From contig CAMYBO010000022.1 in NCBI GenBank assembly GCA_947254045.1, forward strand, positions 1 through 12,507: DNA of 12,507 nucleotides, given 5' to 3'. The notes beneath the pieces were generated by a model. The model had not been told where the DNA came from. It searched no databases and was given only the letters and a program-made list of their open reading frames with translations. This document shows, in pieces, positions 7,287 through 12,507 of this stretch. The translations under genes and the position numbers were made by a program. Every line of letters starts with the position of its first letter. Position 1 is the stretch's first letter. This stretch comes from an uncultured Granulicatella sp. Its GTDB lineage: Bacteria; Bacillota; Bacilli; Lactobacillales; Aerococcaceae.

Positions 7287-8489
7287 TTATTCATGCGGAT
7301 GCGGTATGTCGATTGTTTCGTTTCTTTCCCACATTGGAATGCTGCACATTACAACTAGGAAAATGAATGCTGATTGAATCCAGAATATTGCTAAGTCGAA
7401 AATTCCGTGAACCGCAACTACAACTAAAAATGAAACATATAATCCAACAATTGGACGTTTTTGAGGTTGACGACTCATTTCAAGTAAACTACGAACAGGT
7501 TTGATACTAGCAATTGCTAATAATAAAGTACCAATATATCCATAACTTAAAATCGTATCAATATAAATACTATGTGCATGTTCATGATAAATGGCACCGA
7601 TTCGTTGATAGCTATGCATATACGTTAATGGCCCTTCACCGAAAAATGGATTTTGTTTGAAAAGTGTAAATCCAGCATTCCAAATGGAAATACGTTCATC
7701 CATGGACGAATCTAATGTTCCCATTCGAACTCCAATATCATTTGAAAATAGAAAGAATAATCCAATAATAAAGACGCCAACACTTAACCAAAATGCTCGA
7801 GAACTTTTAATTGTTGTAAATAAATAGATAATAGCTCCACAAATAATTGCTGGGAAAGCTGTTCTATTTTGAGTAAAGTTCAAACCGAATAAATTGATAA
7901 AGCAAGCGATAATACAGATGACTTTCCATTTCCAATTTTTGGTCGTTGTGAAAAGGTAAAAACCAATCATAATACAGAAACAACAAATGATTCCGTAATA
8001 ATTTGGATTAAAGAATGTAACCTCAGCACGATTTTGATGCCAGACTTGCATATTTGGTGCTAAAAATGCATAGTTAAATTTATGAACAATTTCAAAATGT
8101 TCTAAAAAGGCAAATAGCGCTGCAAATATACTTCCTAATAATATCGTCTGTAATACAATGTGGAAAAAGTCTTGATTAATCCGTTTCTGGTAATAAACAA
8201 AGAATATGGCAAACCATAAAAATAAAATGGAAGCTGCAACTCCTAGTAAATTTCCACTAACTGCTGAGATAATTGTGCTATAGGCAATAAACGTTAATAA
8301 CACTGGATAATTCAGTAGTTGTCTTAAAATATGTTTCATTTTTCCAGTAAAGATTAGTAGGATAAAATAAAACAAGAACAATGATAAAAACAAGTAAAAC
8401 GGCAAGAAGATGCTGACAATCATTAAATAGAGTGCCAAATCTTGGTTTGGGAATCGCTTGATTTTATCAAGGATATACATTAGTTTCAT
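7287..8489 (-). CDS. O-antigen ligase / polymerase (Wzy_C-like) family membrane protein
   Basis: This is a polytopic membrane protein of 400 residues with about ten or more hydrophobic segments. A large extracellular loop (about 251-310) carries the family signature: N280-P-F-F-G284-x-G286, then H302-E-H304-A-H306-S. An NRAEVTFFNPNYYG stretch (153-166) and QNRTAFPA (207-214) also resemble this superfamily. Members transfer or polymerise lipid-linked glycans on the outer face of the membrane (WaaL ligases, Wzy polymerases, related O-oligosaccharyltransferases). The substrate here cannot be told: no glycosyltransferase, flippase or acceptor gene is nearby, so it is an orphan. The ATG at 8489 is preceded by AAAGGAA (8495-8501); the ATG three codons later is a possible alternative. 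It is monocistronic and divergent from gor. Confidence 0.8.
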   Translation of the reverse strand: MKLMYILDKIKRFPNQDLALYLMIVSIFLPFYLFLSLFLFYFILLIFTGKMKHILRQLLNYPVLLTFIAYSTIISAVSGNLLGVAASILFLWFAIFFVYYQKRINQDFFHIVLQTILLGSIFAALFAFLEHFEIVHKFNYAFLAPNMQVWHQNRAEVTFFNPNYYGIICCFCIMIGFYLFTTTKNWKWKVICIIACFINLFGLNFTQNRTAFPAIICGAIIYLFTTIKSSRAFWLSVGVFIIGLFFLFSNDIGVRMGTLDSSMDERISIWNAGFTLFKQNPFFGEGPLTYMHSYQRIGAIYHEHAHSIYIDTILSYGYIGTLLLAIASIKPVRSLLEMSRQPQKRPIVGLYVSFLVVVAVHGIFDLAIFWIQSAFIFLVVMCSIPMWERNETIDIPHPHE

Positions 8490-8546
8490 AATAATTCCTT
8501 TCTAAAAATGAGAATGCTCTCAAATGAATGGTATGATATCTGACTT

Positions 8547-8555
8547 ATTTTACCA
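8547..8555 (-). promoter_or_regulatory. Candidate extended -10 promoter of the ligase-like gene
   Basis: On the minus strand TGG-TAAAAT (8555 down to 8547) forms an extended -10 element. The -35 region is weak. The transcript would carry a leader of about 50 bases containing a small TGAGA/TCTCA hairpin at 8509-8522. Confidence 0.45.
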
Positions 8556-8633
8556 TTTTTCATTGAAATGGGAAACATTTTTAAGCAGATTATAACTTTT
8601 CTCATAAAAAACATAGGCACGTGAGCAACATAG

Positions 8634-8663
8634 AAGACAAAAAACTTATGATAATGATATGAT
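8634..8663 (+). promoter_or_regulatory. Candidate promoter of gor
   Basis: TATGAT (8658-8663) with TG at 8655-8656 forms an extended -10. AAGACA (8634-8639) is a moderate -35 at 18 bases. The start would be near 8670, leaving a leader of about 50 bases. The -10 overlaps a direct repeat that could bind a regulator (8648-8666). Confidence 0.45.
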
Positions 8664-8666
8664 AAT
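8648..8666. promoter_or_regulatory. Direct repeat ATGATAAT x2 over the gor promoter, possible Fur/PerR-type operator
   Basis: ATGATAAT occurs at 8648-8655 and again at 8659-8666, 11 bp apart, so both face the same side of the helix. GATAAT is the half-site of Fur-family operators, but the usual inverted half (ATTATC) is not present, so the assignment is weak. Confidence 0.3.
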
Positions 8667-8718
8667 TGTACATTAAATCGTATAGATAGTTTAAATAAAG
8701 ATGAAAGAGGAAAAAAAC

Positions 8719-10071
8719 ATGAGAGAATACGATATTATTGCAATTGGTGGAGGAAGCGGCGGTAGTGCTACGATGAATCGTGCAGCCATGCATGGAGCAA
8801 AGGCAGCCGTTATTGAAGGGAATATCATTGGGGGAACTTGTGTAAACGTTGGGTGTGTTCCTAAAAAAGTAATGTGGTATGGAGCTTTAGTTTCGGAAAT
8901 ACTTAAAAATTATGCATCAGATTATGGATATATCATTGGAGAAACTTCATTTGATTTCAAAAAATTAAGAAAAAATCGTCAAGCTTACATTGAACGTTCA
9001 CGTCAATCTTTTTCAAACAACTTCAATAGAAATGGAATTGACTATATCGAAGGATATGCTCGTTTTGTAGATAAAAATACAGTAGAAGTAAATGGTGAAC
9101 AGATTCGTGCAAAACATATTGTCATTGCGACTGGTTCATATGCTTTTGTTCCCAATATTCCAGGTAGTGAACTTGGTGGAACTTCTGATGATGTGTTTGC
9201 ATGGGAAGAATTACCAGAATCAGTATCAATTATTGGAGCAGGATATATTGCTGTTGAATTAGCAGGAGTTTTACATGGATTAGGCGTAAAAACTGATTTA
9301 TTCGTTCGTAAAGGTGGCCCGTTAAGAGGATTTGACCAAGGCATTGTTGAAGTGTTAGTGGAAGAAATGAAAAAAAATGGTCAACCATTACATACACATA
9401 AAGTTCCTCAAAAATTAGAAAAATTAGACAATGGAGATATTCAAATTCATTTTGAAGATGGTACAACTCATACAAGTCAAAAAGTTATTTGGGCAGTTGG
9501 ACGTAAAGCGAATGTTAGTCAATTAAATTTAGAAGCAGCAGGAGTGGCTTTGAATGAACGTGGATTTATTCAAGTAGATGAATATCAAAATACAACAACA
9601 CCTGGTATTTATGCACTTGGAGATGTTTCTGGTGAAAAAGAATTAACACCAGTAGCGGTTAAAGCAGGTAGAACATTATCAGAACGTTTATTCAATGGAA
9701 AAACAGATGCAAAAATGGATTATGAATTAATTCCAACAGTTGTATTCTCTCATCCAGCGATTGGATTTATTGGTTTAAGTCAAGAACAAGCGGAAGAAAA
9801 ATATGGTGCTGGAAATATTAAAGTATATGAATCAAATTTTGCAGGAATATTTTCAGCCATTACAGTTCACCGTCAAATGACAAAATTAAAATTAATTACC
9901 TTAGGTGAAGAAGAAAAAATTATTGGCTTACATGGAATTGGTGAAGGCGTTGATGAAATGATTCAAGGTTTCGCAGTTGCACTAAAAATGGGAGCTACAA
10001 AAGCAGATTTTGATGCGACAGTAGCAATTCACCCAACAGCTTCAGAAGAATTTGTAACAATGAGATCATGA
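8719..10071 (+). CDS. gor: Glutathione-disulfide reductase
   Basis: This cytoplasmic flavoenzyme reduces glutathione disulfide with NADPH. It has an FAD-binding glycine motif at G10-G15 (GGGSGG), a redox disulfide C41-V-N-V-G-C46, and a nucleotide-binding motif G173-A-G-Y-I-A-V-E180. R197 and R203 (VRKGGPLR) match the arginines that select NADPH in E. coli glutathione reductase. A second FAD contact is at G301-D302, and the C-terminal catalytic H438 lies within HPTASEE. At 450 residues it matches E. coli Gor in length. The ATG at 8719 is chosen because AGAGG (8706-8710) sits 8 bases upstream; the in-frame ATG at 8701 lies before that site. Lactic acid bacteria often import rather than make glutathione; no synthesis gene is seen here. 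It is a single gene with its own terminator. Confidence 0.95.
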   Translation: MREYDIIAIGGGSGGSATMNRAAMHGAKAAVIEGNIIGGTCVNVGCVPKKVMWYGALVSEILKNYASDYGYIIGETSFDFKKLRKNRQAYIERSRQSFSNNFNRNGIDYIEGYARFVDKNTVEVNGEQIRAKHIVIATGSYAFVPNIPGSELGGTSDDVFAWEELPESVSIIGAGYIAVELAGVLHGLGVKTDLFVRKGGPLRGFDQGIVEVLVEEMKKNGQPLHTHKVPQKLEKLDNGDIQIHFEDGTTHTSQKVIWAVGRKANVSQLNLEAAGVALNERGFIQVDEYQNTTTPGIYALGDVSGEKELTPVAVKAGRTLSERLFNGKTDAKMDYELIPTVVFSHPAIGFIGLSQEQAEEKYGAGNIKVYESNFAGIFSAITVHRQMTKLKLITLGEEEKIIGLHGIGEGVDEMIQGFAVALKMGATKADFDATVAIHPTASEEFVTMRS

Positions 10072-10086
10072 GAATTTGAAAGATAG

Positions 10087-10120
10087 GGATGCTTTTGTTT
10101 CGGCAAAGGTATCCTTTTTT
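10087..10120 (+). terminator. Intrinsic terminator of gor
   Basis: An 11-bp stem pairs 10087-10097 with 10104-10114 (two G-U wobbles, loop TTTCGG) and is followed by six T's at 10115-10120. Confidence 0.9.
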
Positions 10121-10121
10121 A

Positions 10122-10161
10122 TTGACATGATATTAGTTGAAGAATGAAGGAATTGAGTGTA
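10122..10161. repeat. 40-bp direct repeat, copy 1 (left of the toxin-antitoxin cassette)
   Basis: This copy is identical to 10957-10996 at 38 of 40 positions, with differences at 10126 (C against T) and 10157 (G against A). It starts right after the gor terminator T run. Its last bases supply the -35 (TTGAGT, 10153-10158) of the antitoxin promoter. Confidence 0.93.
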
Positions 10162-10181
10162 AGAATAAAATATGATAAAAT
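10153..10181 (+). promoter_or_regulatory. Promoter of the toxin-antitoxin operon
   Basis: TTGAGT (10153-10158), a 17-base spacer and TAAAAT (10176-10181) with TG at 10173-10174, an extended -10. The start would be near 10188. The -35 lies inside the 40-bp direct repeat and the -10 outside it. Confidence 0.65.
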
Positions 10182-10202
10182 GTATTTACGAAACGTATTT
10201 AC
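10182..10202. promoter_or_regulatory. Candidate autoregulatory operator of the toxin-antitoxin operon
   Basis: GTATTTAC occurs twice (10182-10189 and 10195-10202), and the middle holds the inverted repeat TACG-AAA-CGTA (10187-10197). It covers the likely transcription start and ends just before the ribosome site. RHH antitoxins usually repress their own operon at such sites; binding here is inferred. Confidence 0.45.
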
Positions 10203-10217
10203 AAAGAGGTGATTTAT

Positions 10218-10511
10218 ATGGCGAGGACTCAACCTGTTAATTTTAGAGCGGATGTGGCTTTTTACCAACAAACAAAAGAAATTTTAGCAGATGAAAAGAT
10301 ATCCTTATCAGATGTTTTCAATGCAGCACTTCGTAAAATTGCAACGGGTGTAATTGATCCCCAAGAGTTTGTAACTAGTGATTTGCAGGAGACACAATAT
10401 CAAGTTGCTTTTGAAGATTTGAAAAAGGAAATACTGATTGGTCATCAAGAAATTGAGCAAGATAAGTTAACATCTTTAGCAGACGTGAGAAAGGAATTTG
10501 GACTTGGATAA
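10218..10511 (+). CDS. RelB/DinJ-family antitoxin
   Basis: This is the predicted antitoxin of a type II pair. It should neutralise the toxin encoded next and repress the operon. The 97-residue protein starts with a ribbon-helix-helix-like region: a strand at about residues 5-11 (QPVNFRA), then two helices to about residue 45 (with SLSDVFNAALRKIA). The charged helical C-terminal half is the part that typically wraps around the toxin. The start is the ATG at 10218, preceded by AAGAGGTGA (10204-10212); an in-frame GTG at 10209 lies within this ribosome site and is rejected. The ribosome site is strong, in contrast with the toxin's weak start. The family call rests on the N-terminal pattern and the adjoining RelE/ParE-like gene. 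Confidence 0.83.
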   Translation: MARTQPVNFRADVAFYQQTKEILADEKISLSDVFNAALRKIATGVIDPQEFVTSDLQETQYQVAFEDLKKEILIGHQEIEQDKLTSLADVRKEFGLG

Positions 10512-10842
10512 TTATAAAACTTATCATGTTTCTTTTACAGATCAAGCGAAAAAAGATTTGAGAGGAATTCACGAGTATATTGTGTTAAATTTTTATAGTC
10601 AACAATCTGCTGATAGTAAGATTGATCTCATTCTAACGGCACTAGAAATGTTAGAAACTTTTCCGGAAATTTGTCCTTTAGTATCGAGTCGTGGTTATGG
10701 TGAATTAACAGATGATGGAAAACGTTATCGATATATGCCAATTGAACATTACGTAGCTTTTTATTATATTGAGAAAAATGAAGTATATATTTCCAGAATT
10801 TTAAGTTCCAAACAAAATTGGGCTAAATTATTCAATAAGTAG
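10504..10842 (+). CDS. RelE/ParE-superfamily toxin
   Basis: This is the predicted toxin of the pair. The 112 residues fit the RelE/ParE fold: an opening strand YHVSF, helix AKKDLRGIHEYI, a helical hairpin with LETFPE, then strands around RYRYMPIEHYVAFYYI and the ending VYISRILSSKQNW. RelE members cut mRNA on the ribosome and ParE members poison gyrase; which applies cannot be decided from sequence alone. No ATG or GTG start is available near the 5' end. TTG at 10504 is preferred because AAGGA (10491-10495) lies 8 bases upstream; a TTG at 10498 is only 2 bases from it. The gene overlaps the antitoxin by 8 bases, so toxin translation probably depends on antitoxin translation. The frame appears intact. 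Confidence 0.83.
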   Translation: MDNYKTYHVSFTDQAKKDLRGIHEYIVLNFYSQQSADSKIDLILTALEMLETFPEICPLVSSRGYGELTDDGKRYRYMPIEHYVAFYYIEKNEVYISRILSSKQNWAKLFNK

Positions 10843-10883
10843 ATTTAATTCTTAATGAAGTAACAATATAAATTTTGATAGCC

Positions 10884-10910
10884 AGGAGCATGTTATTTTG
10901 ACATGCTCCT
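10884..10910. other. Perfect 10-bp hairpin after the toxin gene, without a T run
   Basis: AGGAGCATGT (10884-10893) and ACATGCTCCT (10901-10910) are perfect inverted repeats around a 7-base loop. The stem is followed by AAAAGATTTT, so it lacks a normal T run on the plus strand. It may be a weak terminator, a transcript-end stabiliser or a repeat remnant. The rest of 10843-10956 shows no gene. Confidence 0.6.
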
Positions 10911-10956
10911 AAAAGATTTTGTGCTAGATTGGATGGAAAAAAGTAACCTTATTTTG

Positions 10957-10996
10957 TTGATATGATATTAGTTGAAGAATGAAGGAATTGAATGTA
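10957..10996. repeat. 40-bp direct repeat, copy 2 (right of the toxin-antitoxin cassette)
   Basis: This copy is 38/40 identical to 10122-10161, which lies 835 bp upstream. Weaker similarity continues to the left (AAAGTAACCTT here against AAGGTATCCTT near 10106-10116). It supplies the -35 and most of the -10 of the HAD gene promoter. Confidence 0.93.
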
Positions 10997-11000
10997 TGAT
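10972..11000 (+). promoter_or_regulatory. Candidate promoter of the HAD hydrolase gene
   Basis: TTGAAG (10972-10977), a 17-base spacer and TATGAT (10995-11000); transcription would start near 11007, ahead of the AGGAGG at 11019. A second, overlapping extended -10 (TGA-TATGAT, 10958-10966) is also possible. Both lie largely inside repeat copy 2. Confidence 0.5.
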
Positions 11001-11031
11001 GAATTGTCATAAGATTTTAGGAGGAAAAGAA

Positions 11032-11733
11032 GTGAAAAAATACGAATATTTAATTTTTGATTTAGATAATACAATTTTTGATTTTTTGGGAGCAGAAGAC
11101 TATGCTTTATCTCGTATTAGCCAAGAAGATGGATTAGAGTTTACCCCAGAAGTTTTAGAAGTTTACCGTACAATGAATAAAGGTTTATGGGAACAATACG
11201 AACAAGGAGAAATTTCTCAAACTTATTTGAATGAAGAAAGATTTGTTCGTTGGTTTGCATATTATGGAATTCAGGTAGATGGAAGTGTTTGTGAGAAAAA
11301 ATTCCGTCACTATTTAGCAGAAGCGAATACGATGATGCCAGATGCATTAGATATTATTCATGAATTAAAGAAAGACTTTGTCATGGTTGCAGCTACAAAT
11401 GGGATTGAAGGAACTCAATTATTACGTTTGAAAAAAGCAGGCTTAGAAAACTTTTTTGAAAAATTATTTATTTCTGAAGTGGTGGGATATCGTAAGCCAA
11501 GTAAAAAGTTTTTTGAAGCTGTTGTAGATCAAACAGAAGGAATGACGATTGAGAATGCCTTGATGATTGGAGATAGTTTTAAGGCGGATATTTATGGAGC
11601 AAGCCGTATTGGAATGGATAGTTGTTGGTATATGGAAAATCCAGAACGACCAACTGAGCCTGAAGAATTGTTGGCTGTGGAGCCAACGTATCAGATTAAG
11701 CATTTATCCGAACTGAATAAGATAGTTTTTTAA
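11032..11733 (+). CDS. yjjG: HAD-superfamily hydrolase, YjjG/YfnB-type pyrimidine 5'-nucleotidase
   Basis: It is likely a cytoplasmic phosphatase that dephosphorylates (non-canonical) pyrimidine nucleotides, as E. coli YjjG does. All HAD motifs are present: motif I D10-L-D12-N-T14 (nucleophile D10), motif II T122-N-G124, motif III K155 in GYRKPS, and motif IV G180-D181 with D186. The long cap between motifs I and II, with its MNKGLWEQYEQGEI stretch, resembles B. subtilis YfnB closely. The start is GTG at 11032, because AGGAGG (11019-11024) sits 7 bases upstream; reading the frame from 10972 would place that ribosome site inside the gene. The product is 233 residues, normal for the subfamily. 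Its upstream region has been rearranged by the toxin-antitoxin cassette. The true substrate is inferred. Confidence 0.87.
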   Translation: MKKYEYLIFDLDNTIFDFLGAEDYALSRISQEDGLEFTPEVLEVYRTMNKGLWEQYEQGEISQTYLNEERFVRWFAYYGIQVDGSVCEKKFRHYLAEANTMMPDALDIIHELKKDFVMVAATNGIEGTQLLRLKKAGLENFFEKLFISEVVGYRKPSKKFFEAVVDQTEGMTIENALMIGDSFKADIYGASRIGMDSCWYMENPERPTEPEELLAVEPTYQIKHLSELNKIVF

Positions 11734-11734
11734 T

Positions 11735-11813
11735 GGATTTATTTATAGTAGCATTAGGACGCAAGCAGTCACCTAGCGGTCTCATTTTGCTACTGCGAAA
11801 ATTCTTGTATCGG
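11735..11813. repeat. Palindromic repeat element, short copy (element 2)
   Basis: This is a degenerate, shorter relative of the element at 7068-7226. It shares the core (AGGACGCAAGCAGTC at 11756-11770, 12 of 15 identical), the CTCAT (11781-11785), then TTTTGC (11785-11790) and the right-arm block AAAATTCTT (11798-11806). AGTAGCA (11747-11753) pairs with TGCTACT (11788-11794). The middle hairpin and terminator block of element 1 are missing. Like element 1, it begins right after a plus-strand gene and sits between convergent units. Confidence 0.55.
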
Positions 11814-11837
11814 TTATCTGATAAAGTAATACAAAAC

Positions 11838-11886
11838 AAAAGGGATAAAATCATCGTTCCATAAAACGTGATTTTATCCCTTTTTT
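11838..11886. terminator. Bidirectional terminator between the HAD gene and tRNA-Leu
   Basis: A perfect 16-bp stem pairs 11838-11853 with 11869-11884 (outer A/T pairs around a GGGAT/ATCCC core), with further pairing near the loop. T runs occur in both directions (11881-11886 on plus; the complement of 11838-11841 on minus). It can end both the HAD gene and the minus-strand tRNA transcript. Confidence 0.92.
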
Positions 11887-11894
11887 ATATTTTA

Positions 11895-11977
11895 TGCGGC
11901 CGGCGGGACTTGAACCCGCACAGGTATACACCCACTGCCCCCTCAAGACAGCGCGTCTGCCATTCCGCCACGACCGC
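11895..11977 (-). tRNA. tRNA-Leu (anticodon GAG)
   Basis: Read on the minus strand, an 83-nt type II tRNA is complete. The acceptor stem GCGGTCG pairs with CGGCCGC (one G-U), with discriminator A. The anticodon stem CTGTC/GGCAG encloses the loop TTGAGGG, giving anticodon GAG, which reads CUC/CUU leucine codons. There is a long variable arm, and the T arm is GCGGG-TTCAAGT-CCCGC. The 3' CCA is not encoded; the next bases are TAA. Confidence 0.96.
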
Positions 11978-11989
11978 TCAATGTATGTA

Positions 11990-12018
11990 ATGGTATCAAA
12001 GTTTATCTTAGAATGCAA
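11990..12018 (-). promoter_or_regulatory. Candidate promoter of tRNA-Leu
   Basis: On the minus strand TTGCAT (12018-12013), a 17-base spacer and TACCAT (11995-11990) with an extended TG-A before it. The start would be about 6 bases ahead of the mature tRNA 5' end at 11977. Confidence 0.55.
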
Positions 12019-12033
12019 GCATTAAAAATTTTT

Positions 12034-12061
12034 GGATTCTCATGACTCAGAAGTAGAATCC
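12034..12061 (-). terminator. Weak hairpin at the 3' end of the SprT-family gene
   Basis: A 7-bp inverted repeat (12034-12040 with 12055-12061) spans the gene's last codons and its TGA stop. On the minus strand it is followed by AAAAATTTTTAA, only a short T run. It may end the gene partially, so some read-through into the tRNA is possible. Confidence 0.35.
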
Positions 12062-12486
12062 AACACTAAATTTCCACAGCATCGACTACAACGGAATTTA
12101 TTAGTATCAATTTTTCTCACACGGTGAAAAGTAACCCCGCAAGACTTGCAAGAATAAATATAACGATAAGGTTCCATCCGTTCTACAAAACGGAGCCCTT
12201 CAACTTCACGTAAGAGCAGTTTAAAATCTCTATCTTGGTGTCGATAACCTTCTCCTTCTTGATGTAAGTGATAATGACATAATTCATGTTTAATAACGCC
12301 GATTAAGACTTCTTTACCTAGTATCGTTTCAACTTTAGGATTAATCTCAATATTGCCTGTTTTCAAAATATAACGTCCACCACTTGATTTTAAACGAGTA
12401 TTATAAGTAATTTGATGTTGAAACTCTTTATGAAAGTATTTCTTTGAAATTTCTTGGCATAATTGTTGTAAGTCTATTTCTTTCAT
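12040..12486 (-). CDS. SprT-family zinc metalloprotein
   Basis: This is a cytoplasmic SprT-like protein related to B. subtilis YdcK and to the protease domain of SPRTN. Its bacterial role is not established. The 148 residues hold a zinc-protease motif H67-E68-L-C-H71 on a helix, and a C-terminal zinc ribbon with C113-x2-C116 and C133-x2-C136. The length is usual for the family. The ATG at 12486 has AAAGGAAG (12495-12502) 8 bases upstream. A TAG lies directly before the start codon (minus strand, 12489-12487), which may be the stop of an upstream gene outside the window; in related bacteria this gene often follows tex. That linkage is inference. Confidence 0.88.
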   Translation of the reverse strand: MKEIDLQQLCQEISKKYFHKEFQHQITYNTRLKSSGGRYILKTGNIEINPKVETILGKEVLIGVIKHELCHYHLHQEGEGYRHQDRDFKLLLREVEGLRFVERMEPYRYIYSCKSCGVTFHRVRKIDTNKFRCSRCCGNLVLDSTSES

Positions 12487-12507
12487 CTATACTTCTTCCT
12501 TTATTTT

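Noticed and set aside
8602..8793. A 63-codon minus-strand frame across the start of gor
   Set aside because: It overlaps the gor promoter and first codons, and its composition is not protein-like.
9042..9475. Two minus-strand open frames inside gor
   Set aside because: Both are antisense to a highly conserved enzyme gene and have no credible ribosome site or family pattern.
10122..10150. TTGACA at 10122 as a promoter -35
   Set aside because: No -10 element lies 16-18 bases downstream (the sequence there is TGAAGG-like); the TTGAGT at 10153 fits much better.
10972..11031. A 20-residue N-terminal extension of the HAD protein
   Set aside because: It would begin in the direct repeat and promoter, while AGGAGG at 11019 points to the GTG at 11032 and HAD motif I then falls at the normal distance from the start.
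1..12507. CRISPR array, phage or integrative-element genes, or a new multi-gene defence system
   Set aside because: No regularly spaced repeats, integrase, transposase, or clustered unknown genes are present; only the two-gene toxin-antitoxin cassette is accessory.

Overview
The window looks like chromosomal DNA of a low-GC Gram-positive bacterium, most likely in the Lactobacillales. The evidence is AT-rich codons ending in A/T, strong AGGAGG-type ribosome sites, a PBP2b-type transpeptidase, a T-box riboswitch ahead of pheST, and a glutathione reductase of the lactic-acid-bacterium kind. A Carnobacteriaceae/Granulicatella-like host is a guess from overall impression only; the species cannot be fixed without a search.

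Layout. At 1-2422 a class B penicillin-binding protein (PBP2b type) has its own extended -10 promoter and a strong terminator. At 2424-3229 a two-gene unit encodes a NUDIX (ADP-ribose pyrophosphatase-like) hydrolase and a 69-residue single-span membrane protein. At 3261-7195 lies the phenylalanyl-tRNA synthetase operon pheS-pheT: a promoter, a T-box leader with a UUC specifier, both subunits, and a terminator buried inside a large inverted repeat. At 7248-8555, on the minus strand, is an O-antigen-ligase/polymerase-like membrane protein with no glycan genes beside it. At 8655-10120 is glutathione reductase (gor), divergent from the previous gene, with a possible Fur/PerR-like direct repeat over its promoter.

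At 10122-10996 a RelB/DinJ-type antitoxin and a RelE/ParE-type toxin sit exactly between two 40-bp direct repeats (38/40 identical), so the pair looks like an inserted cassette. At 11032-11733 is a YjjG/YfnB-type HAD nucleotidase. At 11735-11886 is a second, shorter copy of the repeat element found behind pheT, then a bidirectional terminator. On the minus strand follow tRNA-Leu(GAG), 11895-11977, and a SprT-family zinc protein, 12040-12486, whose upstream neighbour lies outside the window.

Most genes are housekeeping: cell-wall growth, translation and redox balance. The accessory signals are the toxin-antitoxin cassette with its flanking repeats, and a palindromic repeat family seen twice (7068-7226 and 11735-11813), each copy between convergent transcription units and next to a terminator. 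I found no CRISPR array, phage genes, intact insertion sequence, or anything I could honestly call a new multi-gene system. The repeat family and the cassette boundaries are the best leads.
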